Shown in pieces: positions 54,430-63,565 of a stretch of DNA of 64,000 nucleotides. The notes under the pieces were generated by a model, which did no database searches, was not told the origin of the DNA, and was given only the letters and a program-made list of their open reading frames with translations. Position 1 is the first letter of the stretch. Each line of letters begins with the position of its first letter. Source of the DNA: Pacificibacter marinus (GTDB taxonomy: Bacteria; Pseudomonadota; Alphaproteobacteria; Rhodobacterales; Rhodobacteraceae); the NCBI RefSeq assembly GCF_018860505.1, contig NZ_JAHKPU010000019.1:1-64000 (forward strand). Direction: 5' to 3'. The translations under genes were made by a program, and so were the position numbers.

Positions 54430-55836
54430 ATGAGCATCGAAAACGTTCTCAAGACCATGAAAGACGAAGACGTTCAGTACGTGGACGTTCGTTTCACCGA
54501 TCCACGCGGCAAGTTGCAGCACGTAACATTGCGCCACACGGAAGTTGACGCAGACTTTCTTGAAGAAGGCTTCATGTTTGACGGCTCTTCCATCGCGGGT
54601 TGGAAATCTATCGACAAATCCGATATGAAATTGATCCCTGACACGGAATCCATCTACATTGATCCGTTTTACGCAGAAAAAACACTGTGTATTCACTGTT
54701 CTGTTGTAGAGCCTGACACACGCGAGCCATATGAGCGCGATCCACGCTCTGTTGCGGCGAAAGCGGAATCTTACTTGAAATCCACAGGTATCGGCGACAC
54801 TGCATACTTTGGCCCAGAAGCTGAGTTTTTCTTGTTCGACGACGTGCGCTTCCAAGTGTCTATGAACAAAGTGTCTTACCAAGTTGACGCGCTTGACGGT
54901 GCTTGGAACACAGACACAGAATACGAAATGGGCAACACAGGCCACCGTCCTGGCATCAAAGGTGGTTACTTCCCAGTTAACCCAATCGATGACGCGCAAG
55001 ACATTCGCGGCGAAATGCTGACGACAATGGCCAACATGGGCATGAAAGTTGACAAGCATCACCACGAGGTTGCCTCTTGTCAGCACGAGCTTGGTTTGAT
55101 CTTCGGCACGCTGACAAAGCAAGCTGACGAAATCCAAAAGTACAAATACGTTGTGCACAACGTGGCGCAAGCTTACGGCAAATCCGCGACATTCATGCCA
55201 AAACCAATCGCTGGCGATAACGGCACTGGTATGCACGTGAACATGTCGATCTGGAAAGATGGCAAGCCATTGTTTGCAGGCGACAAATACGCTGATCTGT
55301 CACAAGAGGCGCTGTACTTTATCGGCGGTATCTTGAAGCACGCGAAAGCACTGAACGCGATCACAAACCCATCAACAAACTCTTACAAGCGTTTGATCCC
55401 TGGTTTTGAGGCTCCTGTTCTGCGCGCCTACTCTGCGTCGAACCGCTCTGGTTGTATCCGTATCCCTTACTCGGAATCCCCCAAAGCGAAACGTGTTGAA
55501 GCACGCTTCCCTGACCCAGCAGCCAACCCATACCTGTGCTTCGCAGCGCTTATGATGGCTGGTCTTGACGGCATCAAAAACAAGATCGATCCAGGCCCCG
55601 CGTCTGACAAAGACTTGTACGACTTGCCAGCTGAAGAATTGGCAGCGATCCCAACAGTTTGTGGTTCATTGCGCGAAGCTTTGGACGCTTTGGCAGCGGA
55701 TATGGACTTCCTTACAGAAGGCGACGTGTTCACCAAAGACCAACTTCAGGGCTACATGGATCTGAAATGGGAAGAGGTCTACGCCTACGAGCACACACCT
55801 CACCCAATGGAATACAAATTGTACTACTCCTGCTAA
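54430..55836 (+). CDS. glnA: Glutamine synthetase type I
   Basis: The 468-residue enzyme makes glutamine from glutamate, ammonia and ATP. The marks are [11 protein letters not shown] near residue 50, the ATP/glutamate-site region [44 protein letters not shown] and the adenylylation site Tyr397 in KDLYDLP. This is GSI-beta, controlled by GlnE. It sits behind glnB, which decides its activity. Confidence 0.97.
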   Translation: MSIENVLKTMKDEDVQYVDVRFTDPRGKLQHVTLRHTEVDADFLEEGFMFDGSSIAGWKSIDKSDMKLIPDTESIYIDPFYAEKTLCIHCSVVEPDTREPYERDPRSVAAKAESYLKSTGIGDTAYFGPEAEFFLFDDVRFQVSMNKVSYQVDALDGAWNTDTEYEMGNTGHRPGIKGGYFPVNPIDDAQDIRGEMLTTMANMGMKVDKHHHEVASCQHELGLIFGTLTKQADEIQKYKYVVHNVAQAYGKSATFMPKPIAGDNGTGMHVNMSIWKDGKPLFAGDKYADLSQEALYFIGGILKHAKALNAITNPSTNSYKRLIPGFEAPVLRAYSASNRSGCIRIPYSESPKAKRVEARFPDPAANPYLCFAALMMAGLDGIKNKIDPGPASDKDLYDLPAEELAAIPTVCGSLREALDALAADMDFLTEGDVFTKDQLQGYMDLKWEEVYAYEHTPHPMEYKLYYSC

Positions 55837-55860
55837 TCGCTGGATCAGTTCATTCTATGA

Positions 55861-55890
55861 AAAGGGCGTCTCATGCGAGGCGCCCTTTTT
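55861..55890 (+). terminator. Terminator of glnBA
   Basis: A 12-pair stem (55861-55872 with 55877-55888, one T-G) with an ATGC loop, whose 3' arm runs into TTTTT. It lies 25 bases after the glnA stop. Confidence 0.92.
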
Positions 55891-55976
55891 GCATGCCGCG
55901 CCTCACCATCGCGTGATGTGTCTTGCGATCGGAGTTGAGACACGCCAATTTCGTTTTAAACGCAAAGGATCACAAC

Positions 55977-57209
55977 ATGCCCACCGAAAAGCTCACCTTC
56001 ACCGGCCACGGCGGTCATCAATTGGCCGCGCGTCTTGATTTGCCCACGGGACCACATCACGCCACGGCGCTGTTTGCCCATTGCTTTACCTGTTCCAAAG
56101 ACATCCCTGCCGCACGGCGCATTGCCGGGCGTTTGGCGGCTATGGGCATCGCGGTGTTGCGGTTTGATTTCACCGGTTTGGGCCATTCAGAAGGCGAGTT
56201 CGAGAACACCAATTTTAGCTCAAACGTATCCGATTTGGTTGCAGCCGCTGCGGCCTTGGCCGAGCGCGGCATGGCGCCTTCCTTGCTGATTGGGCACTCG
56301 CTGGGCGGAGCTGCGGTGATCCGTGCCAGCCAAGAATTGCAAGGCATCAAAGGCGTTGTCACCATAGGTGCGCCCTTTGATCCTGAACATGTGACCCATA
56401 ATTTTGGCGATGCTTTGCATGAAATTATCAAAGACGGAGTGGCATCGGTCAATTTGGGCGGGCGTCCGTTTCGCATCGGCAAGCAATTTCTAGATGACGT
56501 CGCAAAAGGCGCATTGACGCCTGCGCTTGGCAACCTGAAAGCCGCTTTGTTGGTGTTACACGGACCGAATGATCGGATCGTTGGTATTGATAACGCCAGT
56601 CAGATTTTTTTGGCGGCAAAGCACCCTAAAAGCTTTGTCACTTTGGATGATGCGGATCATTTGATCAGCCGCGCCAGCGATGCAGAATATGCAGCCGACG
56701 TGATTGCGGCGTGGTCGAAACGCTACCTGCCTGCCCCGATCGAAGCCGTGAACCCCGCCATCCCAGAAGGCATTTTGCGCGTTACAGAAGCGGACCCGAA
56801 CGGATTTTTACAAGACATTCAATCGGGTGAAAATCATCTGTTGGCTGATGAGCCGATCAGCTTTGGCGGCACCAACAAAGGCCCCTCGCCTTACGGTTTG
56901 GTGTCGGCGGGCTTAGGGGCTTGCACGTCTATGACCATCCGAATGTATGCACGGCGCAAAAAATGGCCGCTGACGGGGGTGAGCGTCGATATCAGCCACG
57001 CCAAATGCCATGCCTCAGAGACGGCAAACGCGGGCGCCTCAAGCGCCGCCCCGAAAAGCGCTGAAAAGATCGACACGTTCGAGCGCATCATTACTTTAAC
57101 GGGAGATCTGGACGAAGATCAGCGCGCCAAGCTGTTAGAGATCGCGGATAAATGCCCTGTACACAAAACATTGGAACGGCATTCTACGGTTAAAACACGA
57201 CTGGCTTAG
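55977..57209 (+). CDS. Alpha/beta hydrolase fused to an OsmC-like domain
   Basis: The 410-residue protein has an N-terminal alpha/beta hydrolase (residues 1-255) with the nucleophile in LIGHSLGGAAVIRAS, the acid in NDRIVGI and the histidine in DADHLIS. A C-terminal OsmC-like peroxidase domain (residues 265-410) follows, with one Cys in GLGACTSMTIRMYARRK and the second in ADKCPVHKTLERHS. Such fusions reduce organic peroxides; the hydrolase may cleave a related ester. The start has AAGGA 8 bases upstream and drops an 18-residue upstream extension. Confidence 0.88.
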   Translation: MPTEKLTFTGHGGHQLAARLDLPTGPHHATALFAHCFTCSKDIPAARRIAGRLAAMGIAVLRFDFTGLGHSEGEFENTNFSSNVSDLVAAAAALAERGMAPSLLIGHSLGGAAVIRASQELQGIKGVVTIGAPFDPEHVTHNFGDALHEIIKDGVASVNLGGRPFRIGKQFLDDVAKGALTPALGNLKAALLVLHGPNDRIVGIDNASQIFLAAKHPKSFVTLDDADHLISRASDAEYAADVIAAWSKRYLPAPIEAVNPAIPEGILRVTEADPNGFLQDIQSGENHLLADEPISFGGTNKGPSPYGLVSAGLGACTSMTIRMYARRKKWPLTGVSVDISHAKCHASETANAGASSAAPKSAEKIDTFERIITLTGDLDEDQRAKLLEIADKCPVHKTLERHSTVKTRLA

Positions 57210-57217
57210 GCGTTGGC

Positions 57218-57245
57218 GCGCGCGGACAAGGCGGCCTCCGCGCGC
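57218..57245 (+). terminator. Hairpin after the hydrolase-OsmC gene
   Basis: GCGCGCGGA at 57218-57226 pairs perfectly with TCCGCGCGC at 57237-57245 around ten bases. It starts 9 bases after the stop. ACCTAAACTTTG follows, so the T run is weak. Confidence 0.55.
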
Positions 57246-57327
57246 ACCTAAACTTTGACAGCCTCTTGTCAGATTTTGGCCTTGATCATCAGTTAATCAT
57301 AGGGTCAGTTTCAATCAGAGATGTCGC

Positions 57328-57879
57328 ATGGCCTTGTTTTCAAAAGACTATCACCCCTTGGATTCCCGCCACCCTAAAAACCGTAAGGGCGCGCAAGCAG
57401 GCACTTACGGGGTGCAAACTGTTACATCCAAGGTGCGTGCGACCCCTGTGAGCAGCACTCAGGCAGATGAAAAACAAATTCACCCCGCCTCGACAAAACC
57501 CCAGAAGTTTCAGCGCAAACTGTCACAGGTGGAACAAATGAACGCCTTGGTGGCTGAAACCCAAGCGCGAGCGCGCCAGCACAAGCGTCAACCGCAAACG
57601 GCATCGCCTTTTTCGTCTTCCACGGCTTCCTCACACAAAGGCGAGGCGATGACGGTTCATAAGGTGGTCCCCTCAACCCCAAAACAGCGCAGCAAGATCA
57701 GCAAAGGCTTTCAAATCCTTTCAAATATCGACCGCAACATCCGCATCGGTATGCTCATCGCGGTGGTGGTCTATATTCTGACCAACCCTGCAATGCTATT
57801 CGACCTGACATCCTTGGCGACCAGTGGCTCACTCACAGGTGGCATGAACACAATGCCAAATGTCCGCTCGAATTTTTAG
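57328..57879 (+). CDS. Unknown protein with N-terminal HPxDSRHPxNR signature and one membrane segment
   Basis: The 183-residue protein begins MALFSKDYHPLDSRHPKNRK. It has a long polar, Gln/Ser/Lys-rich middle (AETQARARQHKRQPQT) and one hydrophobic segment near residues 140-158 (IGMLIAVVVYILTNPAML). The start HPLDSRHPKNR is nearly the same as in the next gene (HPADSRHPDNR). The two genes are nine bases apart and are probably one operon. I recognise no family. Confidence 0.7.
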   Translation: MALFSKDYHPLDSRHPKNRKGAQAGTYGVQTVTSKVRATPVSSTQADEKQIHPASTKPQKFQRKLSQVEQMNALVAETQARARQHKRQPQTASPFSSSTASSHKGEAMTVHKVVPSTPKQRSKISKGFQILSNIDRNIRIGMLIAVVVYILTNPAMLFDLTSLATSGSLTGGMNTMPNVRSNF

Positions 57880-57888
57880 GAGACCCCG

Positions 57889-58407
57889 ATGTTTGCCAAA
57901 ACCTTTCATCCCGCGGATTCACGTCACCCCGACAATCGTGCCAAAACCAAAGAGATGAAAGCGCGGCGTTTTGGCGAAACCCGAAGCGCCAAACACGCAC
58001 AGACCCGTGGCGGGGTATTCAACACGCAAACAGCGGATGATATCCGCGCGGCATTGTCAGAGGTCGAAACCGCCCCCGTTGTTGATCTTGCGGCACAAAA
58101 GCGGCTGAAAAAACGATTGGTTGATCCAGCACGCAAGCAAGGCGAGAAAGCATTTTGGCAAAGTCAGCCGTGGTGGTTGCGTGTGGGCCCTTTGAGTATT
58201 TTAAACCAGTTTCGCGCCATCGATGCGGGGGAAAAAGCCGCCGGCACACCGGCTTGGTTGCGCGTTATCAGTCTGCCCACAGCCGTTTTACTGATGTTTG
58301 CCTTGATGCGGTTGGATGTCACCGGCGAACAGTTCAATGCGGCCTTATTTGGGTTCACTCAATGGATGTTGAGCATCGCCAACGCCATCTTGGCATGGGT
58401 CACGTAA
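57889..58407 (+). CDS. Unknown membrane protein sharing the HPxDSRHPxNR signature
   Basis: The 172-residue protein begins MFAKTFHPADSRHPDNRAKT, the same signature as the gene before it. It has a basic middle (KRLKKRLVDPARKQGEKAFW) and two hydrophobic segments at the end (LRVISLPTAVLLMFALMRLD and LFGFTQWMLSIANAILAWV). Its AGGAG site is 7 bases before the ATG, at 57880-57884. The GAF gene meets it tail to tail with a 4-base gap. No family recognised. Confidence 0.7.
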   Translation: MFAKTFHPADSRHPDNRAKTKEMKARRFGETRSAKHAQTRGGVFNTQTADDIRAALSEVETAPVVDLAAQKRLKKRLVDPARKQGEKAFWQSQPWWLRVGPLSILNQFRAIDAGEKAAGTPAWLRVISLPTAVLLMFALMRLDVTGEQFNAALFGFTQWMLSIANAILAWVT

Positions 58408-58411
58408 CCAC

Positions 58412-58927
58412 CTACGCGCCGCCAATTTCACGAGATGCATCCAGTGCGAGTTGCGACATGCTGTGTGCGCCAGCCTCAACCGCATTGACATCAGCCTCGT
58501 CCCAACGCCGCGCATGGTGATGCAAAGCGGAAATACCGCCAACGGCCACCTCGTTCAAATGAAACGGCGTGCCAATATAAGCCATGATCCCCATATCCTC
58601 GACAGCACCGGTTTTGCCCACCAAAGGGTGGGACAGCGTGTCATCAATCACCAAGGTTTTGTTCATATCAAACACCATATGGCCGATGGTGTATTTGGGC
58701 GGCAAAATACGCCCAGCCTCACGCCCGATAAGACCGTCGATGAGGCAAATAACGTGAAGATCCTCCCCTTTCATCAGCCAAATGGCCACGCTAGAGGAAT
58801 GGACTTCGTTGTGAACAGTCTCAGCGATGGCTCTCACTTGTGGGTTGTTGAATTCAAACATTAACTTTTCCCAGTGCGTCGTCCCCGTAAAAGATAACAT
58901 AGTTTGACCTGATTCTTTATCAAACAT
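58412..58927 (-). CDS. GAF domain-containing protein
   Basis: The 171-residue protein has a GAF-type alpha/beta fold: SSSVAIWLMKGEDLHVICLI near residue 50, LPPKYTIGHMVFDMNKTLV and VEDMGIMAYIGTPFHLNEVAV. The position of the start is uncertain: 58927 (MFDKESG) has AGG 7 bases upstream and 58900 (MLSFTGTT) has AGG 10 bases upstream. GAF domains bind small ligands or form dimers. There is no output domain, so its role cannot be set. It diverges from purB. Confidence 0.72.
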   Translation of the reverse strand: MFDKESGQTMLSFTGTTHWEKLMFEFNNPQVRAIAETVHNEVHSSSVAIWLMKGEDLHVICLIDGLIGREAGRILPPKYTIGHMVFDMNKTLVIDDTLSHPLVGKTGAVEDMGIMAYIGTPFHLNEVAVGGISALHHHARRWDEADVNAVEAGAHSMSQLALDASREIGGA

Positions 58928-59023
58928 TGACCTAGATCGTGAGAACCCGCTGTTCCTCTTGCCCCGACGCGCTGTTCGTTCTAAAGACGCGGCAACTCCA
59001 CAGAAGCTAAAAAGGGCAAGCCT

Positions 59024-60331
59024 ATGATCCCCCGTTACTCCCGCAAAGAGATGGTCGACATCTGGGAACCCGCAACAAAATTCAAAATCTGGTACGAAAT
59101 CGAAGCACACGCCTGCGAAGCCATGGCCGATTTGGGTGTGATCCCACGCGAAAACGCTGATGCGGTTTGGAAAGCCAAAGACGTTGAATTTGACGTGGCG
59201 CGTATCGATGAAATCGAAGCCGTAACCAAACATGACGTCATCGCGTTCTTAACGCATTTGGCCGAACATGTCGGCTCTGATGAGGCGCGTTTCGTGCACC
59301 AAGGCATGACCTCGTCTGACGTGCTTGACACCTGTTTAAACGTGCAGCTTGTGCGCGCGACCGACATCTTGATCGAAGACGTCAAAGGCTTGCTTGCCGC
59401 GTTGAAAACACGTGCGTTTGAGCATAAAAACACCGTCCGCGTTGGTCGCAGCCACGGCATCCACGCCGAGCCCACCACAATGGGTCTGACCTTCGCGCGT
59501 TTTTACGCCGAAATGGACCGCAACTTGGCCCGTTTGATCGCTGTGCGTGCCGAGATTGCTACGGGTGCTATTTCTGGCGCCATCGGCACATTCGCCAATA
59601 TTGATCCGCGTGTTGAAGAACATGTCTGTGCGCAACTTGGCCTGACGCCTGAGCCTATTTCCACCCAAGTGATCCCGCGTGACCGTCACGCGATGTTCTT
59701 TTCTGTGCTCGGTGTGATCGCCTCCTCGATGGAAAACATCGTGATTGAGATTCGCCACATGCAGCGCACCGAAGTTTTGGAAGGTGCGGAATTCTTCTCC
59801 ATGGGCCAAAAAGGCTCGTCTGCGATGCCGCACAAAAAGAACCCGATCCTCACAGAAAACCTCACAGGCCTTGCACGTCTTGTGCGCATGGCTGTGATCC
59901 CTGCGATGGAAAACGTGGCCTTGTGGCACGAGCGTGATATTTCGCACTCGTCCGTTGAACGCACCATCGCGCCAGACGCGACCATCACTTTGAATTTCGC
60001 GCTTAAGCGTTTGACTGGCGTGATCGAAAAGATGCTCATCTTCCCTGAAAACATGCTCGACAACATGAACAAATTCCCAGGTTTGGTGATGTCGCAGCGC
60101 GTGCTTTTGGCGCTCACTCAAGCGGGTGTGTCTCGCGAAGACGCCTATTCCATGGTGCAGCGCAACGCCTTGCAAGTCTGGGAACATCGCCTTGATTTCC
60201 AAGAGCTTTTGCTGGCGGATAAAGATGTCGTTGCCGCTCTTGGCGTGGATGAGATCAAAGAAAAATTCGACATGGGCTACCACACCAAACATGTTGATAC
60301 GATCTTCAAACGCGTGTTCGGCCAATCCTAA
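59024..60331 (+). CDS. purB: Adenylosuccinate lyase
   Basis: The 435-residue enzyme of the fumarase/aspartase family acts twice in purine synthesis, releasing fumarate from SAICAR and adenylosuccinate. The start MIPRYSRKEMVDIWEP fits. The catalytic histidine region is VGRSHGIHAEPTTMGLTFA near residue 140, and the family signature is the SS-loop GSSAMPHKKNPI near 262. Length is normal. It ends at a clear terminator at 60371-60404. Confidence 0.97.
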   Translation: MIPRYSRKEMVDIWEPATKFKIWYEIEAHACEAMADLGVIPRENADAVWKAKDVEFDVARIDEIEAVTKHDVIAFLTHLAEHVGSDEARFVHQGMTSSDVLDTCLNVQLVRATDILIEDVKGLLAALKTRAFEHKNTVRVGRSHGIHAEPTTMGLTFARFYAEMDRNLARLIAVRAEIATGAISGAIGTFANIDPRVEEHVCAQLGLTPEPISTQVIPRDRHAMFFSVLGVIASSMENIVIEIRHMQRTEVLEGAEFFSMGQKGSSAMPHKKNPILTENLTGLARLVRMAVIPAMENVALWHERDISHSSVERTIAPDATITLNFALKRLTGVIEKMLIFPENMLDNMNKFPGLVMSQRVLLALTQAGVSREDAYSMVQRNALQVWEHRLDFQELLLADKDVVAALGVDEIKEKFDMGYHTKHVDTIFKRVFGQS

Positions 60332-60370
60332 GAGGGGCCGCCCCCTTTACAGATCATGTCATGCTACAGA

Positions 60371-60404
60371 CGCCCGCACGGTTTAGCCGCTTGCGGGCGT
60401 TTTT
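60371..60404 (+). terminator. Terminator of purB
   Basis: CGCCCGCA at 60371-60378 pairs perfectly with TGCGGGCG at 60392-60399, with CGG/CCG stacking inside, followed by TTTTT. It lies 40 bases beyond the stop. Confidence 0.9.
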
Positions 60405-60513
60405 CTGTAAATTCTTCTCAAATTTATTGCAATTTCAGTCCTCTGGTAGCTTTGCGTTAAGGTTGATCGTGCACCTTCATCAAAAGGCATGAATCAACAC
60501 ATGAGGCATCGGC

Positions 60514-61629
60514 GTGGACGGACTTCCCCAAGACTTTGGCGACATGGGCGCCTTACCCGATCTTGGGGCCTTTGAGGGCGGCAATGCGGGAAACATGGGG
60601 GATTTCGATCTGCCTGACCCTGTTCTACGCGTGCCAACACAACTGTCGAAAAAGGCCAAGGCCGCGGTGATCGTCAAACTGCTGGCTGCCGAAAATATCA
60701 AACTACCGCTGTCGACTTTTCCCGAAAACATGCAAGTCGAACTGGCCCATCAGCTGACAGATCTGCGCCATATAGACAAAGAAACGCTCACCTCAGTTGT
60801 TGAGGAATTCTTGGCAGAACTGGAAGCCATCGGCCTGTCTTTCCCTGGCGGGTTAGAGGGTGCGTTGAGCGTGCTTGATGGCGCAATCTCACCGGCAACC
60901 TCGGCAAAACTGCGTAAGAATGCTGGGTTTTCTTTGACCGGTGATCCGTGGGAACGTATTGCCGAACTTGATGTCACCCGCGTTTTGCCGATTTTGAAAG
61001 ACGAAAGCGTCGAAGTGGGCGCTGTGCTGTTGTCCAAACTCAAAGTGTCCAAATCTGCACAATTGCTGTCGATGTTGCCGGGGGACCGCGCGCGGCGCAT
61101 TGCCTATGCCATATCGCTCACCTCTGGCGTCGCGCCTGACGTGGTGCAACGCATTGGCATTTCCATCGCGGCCAAACTGGATGCGCAACCTGCGCAAGCT
61201 TTCTCGGATGCACCGACCGAACGTGTCGGTGCCATTTTGAATTTCTCGGCCTCAGCCACCCGCGATGGCGTGCTCGAAGGATTGGATGAAACCGACAAAG
61301 AATTCGCAGAAGAAGTACGCAAAAACATCTTCACCTTCGCCAATATCGCCACCCGTGTAGACGGGCGTGACGTCGCAAAAGTCGTGCGCAGCGTGGAGCA
61401 AGAGGTGCTGATCAAAGCCCTTGCTGGTGCCAGTGGCGATGCGGCGCTCACGTCCGAGTTCATTTTGACCAACATGTCCAAACGCATGGCAGACGGGATG
61501 CGCGAAGAAATCGAAGCGATAGGAAAGGTCAAAGCCTCCGACGCAGAAGACGCCATGAACGCAGTCATCGCGGGCATTCGCGACCTTGAAGGTGCGGGAG
61601 AGTTGTTTTTGCTGACCGGAGACGATTAA
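60514..61629 (+). CDS. fliG: Flagellar motor switch protein FliG
   Basis: The 371-residue protein has the divergent roseobacter form of FliG. Residues 1-45 are a Gly/Asp/Leu-rich extension (LGAFEGGNAGNMGDFDLPDP). The N and M domains follow (KKAKAAVIVKLLAAENIKL; LPGDRARRIAYAISL), then the C domain that touches MotA and FliM (ILNFSASATRDGVLEGLDET, then FTFANIATRVDGRDV). The start is GTG at 60514 with GAGG 8 bases upstream, as an in-frame TGA at 60502 rules out any earlier start. No other flagellar gene is near. Confidence 0.85.
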   Translation: MDGLPQDFGDMGALPDLGAFEGGNAGNMGDFDLPDPVLRVPTQLSKKAKAAVIVKLLAAENIKLPLSTFPENMQVELAHQLTDLRHIDKETLTSVVEEFLAELEAIGLSFPGGLEGALSVLDGAISPATSAKLRKNAGFSLTGDPWERIAELDVTRVLPILKDESVEVGAVLLSKLKVSKSAQLLSMLPGDRARRIAYAISLTSGVAPDVVQRIGISIAAKLDAQPAQAFSDAPTERVGAILNFSASATRDGVLEGLDETDKEFAEEVRKNIFTFANIATRVDGRDVAKVVRSVEQEVLIKALAGASGDAALTSEFILTNMSKRMADGMREEIEAIGKVKASDAEDAMNAVIAGIRDLEGAGELFLLTGDD

Positions 61630-61696
61630 CCCCTGTGCGCAGCCGACGCATGATCACCAATGGACAAGTCACAAGCTCTGCCCCTAAAGTCCCCCC

Positions 61697-62587
61697 ATGA
61701 ACTGGTTTTCACGTCAATCCATCGCCTCACAAGGCATTCTCTTTGTTATGATATCCGTGTGTTTCTTTTCACTGATGGATGCTGTAGCCAAACAGCTTGG
61801 GCTGATGGTGGATGTCAGCCAAATTCTATGGGCGCGTTATTTCGGACAGCTTGTTATTGTGCTGATACTGTGTCGCAAACGCACAGTTTCTCTGCTCAGA
61901 ACCTCTCATTTGGGCCTGCAAGTGTTGCGGGCTTTGACTCAACTCAGTGCTGCTGCCTGTTTTTTCATTGCGCTGCAAAATCAAGGTCTGGCAGAGGCCA
62001 CAGCAGTTGCCGACCTTGCCCCTGTGTTGATCACCCTTACTGCCGCTTTGGTTCTGGGCGAGCGTATTGGTTTGCGCCGCATGATCGGTATTTTTGTTGC
62101 TCTTTTGGGGGCAATGATCATCATACGTCCTGGGTCTGATGTCTTTTCCCTCACGTCTCTTTGGCCTTTGGGCACCGCTGTCAGCTTGGCTATTTTTTCC
62201 ATCATCACGCGTCATATCGGCCCCGCGGAATCGCCTCTGACGGGGTTGCTGTATTCAGGTATCGTCTGTGCTACGATTATGTGCGTCATAGCGCCGTTTT
62301 ACTGGACCACTCCGACCCCCATGACGACAGTGATGATGATCAGTGTCGGCGCCATCGGCACCGTTGGGCAATTGATGATGATCAAGGCCTATGCCGTGGC
62401 CCCCGCCTCAATTGTGGCCCCCTTCACCTATGCGGGTTTGCTATGCGCCACCATATGGGGCATTTTATTTTTCGACCAATGGCCGGATCTTTGGACCTGT
62501 GTTGGCGCACTTGTGATCGTAACTGCGGGACTTTATGTATGGCACCGAGAAACACGCGCATCGCACGGACTTCAGAGGCAAACTTAG
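61697..62587 (+). CDS. DMT superfamily transporter (EamA-type)
   Basis: The 296-residue inner-membrane protein has ten hydrophobic segments in two EamA repeats: FVMISVCFFSLMDAVAKQLG opens the first and SIITRHIGPAESPLTGLLYS the second. The central SAAACFFIALQNQGLAEATA with an LAPVLITLTAALVLGERIG run is the RhaT/EamA pattern. Substrate unknown, perhaps amino acids or their derivatives. It is preceded by a C-run, with no clear ribosome site. Confidence 0.85.
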   Translation: MNWFSRQSIASQGILFVMISVCFFSLMDAVAKQLGLMVDVSQILWARYFGQLVIVLILCRKRTVSLLRTSHLGLQVLRALTQLSAAACFFIALQNQGLAEATAVADLAPVLITLTAALVLGERIGLRRMIGIFVALLGAMIIIRPGSDVFSLTSLWPLGTAVSLAIFSIITRHIGPAESPLTGLLYSGIVCATIMCVIAPFYWTTPTPMTTVMMISVGAIGTVGQLMMIKAYAVAPASIVAPFTYAGLLCATIWGILFFDQWPDLWTCVGALVIVTAGLYVWHRETRASHGLQRQT

Positions 62588-62638
62588 GATGATTGCACAG
62601 TTCCTGTCGTCCCCTTGGTGCGCCATAAGAGGTACTCG

Positions 62639-63559
62639 ATGATTATCAAACGCGGCGATACAGAGGGGAGTCTGACCGACTACCTTGCCTACCTCGCATT
62701 GCGTGGATTGCTTGAAACCGCAAAGCTCTTGCCTTTTTCCTTGCGGCTCAAAGTGATTGGAAGCACCACTGCACACCTCATTGCGCCTTTGGCGGGATAT
62801 TCCAAACGCGTTCGTGAAAATTTGGCTTTGGTGATGCCAGATTTACCAAAAAGCGAAGTCAAACGCCTTATGCACAGTGTTCCAGCCAATGCAGGCCGAA
62901 CCTTGGCAGAAGTCTATTCTGGCGCGGATTTCAAATCACGTGCCAAAACCGCCAAGGTTTCCGGCGGCGGATTAGACGCCTTAGAGCAGGCTATGGCCCA
63001 AGGCCAAGGGGTTATTTTTGCCTCTGGCCACTTTGGCAACTATGACGTGCCTCGTGCGGTATTGTCAGAACGCGGGTTTAAAGTCGGGGCGCTTTACAAA
63101 CCTTTCACCAACCCGTTTTTCGATGTCTACTACCGACGGACCATCGGAGAGATTTCACAACCGATCATTCCCTCGAAAGACCGTTCGGGTCTGGTAAAAA
63201 TGATTCGATTTTTGAAATCAGGCGGTATGATCGGCATGTTGGTCGACGTGCATACAGCGCGCGCGCCAGCGTTGCAATTTTTTGGAAAACGCGCAGCAAC
63301 TGCAACGTCGGCTGCCGATCTGGCACTCAAGCACAATTTGGCGCTTGTGCCGATTTATGGCATCCGACTGGACGATCACGGGCACTATGAATTGGTGATT
63401 GAGCCGCCCATTGCGCACACAACGGCCCCTGAAATGATGCAAGCGGTGAACGATTCTATTGAACGCCAAGCACGAGCGCATATGGACCAATATTTTTGGA
63501 TCCACCGGCGTTGGAAGGCTGAAACCAGACAGGCGCGCATCGATGAGACGCGCCCTTAA
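62639..63559 (+). CDS. Lysophospholipid/lipid A acyltransferase, LpxL-type
   Basis: The 306-residue protein belongs to the LpxL/HtrB family, which adds secondary acyl chains to lipid A precursors. The HX4D active site is visible in ASGHFGNYDVPRA near residue 125, followed by YKPFTNPFFDVYYRR and GMIGMLVDVHTARAPALQFF. The start at 62639 has AAGAGG 8 bases upstream; an upstream in-frame start would add eight basic residues. The membrane anchor is weak (LAYLALRGLLETAKLL). Confidence 0.85.
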   Translation: MIIKRGDTEGSLTDYLAYLALRGLLETAKLLPFSLRLKVIGSTTAHLIAPLAGYSKRVRENLALVMPDLPKSEVKRLMHSVPANAGRTLAEVYSGADFKSRAKTAKVSGGGLDALEQAMAQGQGVIFASGHFGNYDVPRAVLSERGFKVGALYKPFTNPFFDVYYRRTIGEISQPIIPSKDRSGLVKMIRFLKSGGMIGMLVDVHTARAPALQFFGKRAATATSAADLALKHNLALVPIYGIRLDDHGHYELVIEPPIAHTTAPEMMQAVNDSIERQARAHMDQYFWIHRRWKAETRQARIDETRP

Positions 63560-63565
63560 AGCAGT

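Noticed and set aside
58928-59233. A 102-residue N-terminal extension of the GAF protein
   Set aside because: It lies antisense to purB and its composition (Phe/Cys-rich) is that of a shadow frame.
59336-60325. A 329-codon minus-strand frame opposite purB
   Set aside because: It is a shadow of purB with a His/Arg-rich product and no ribosome site.
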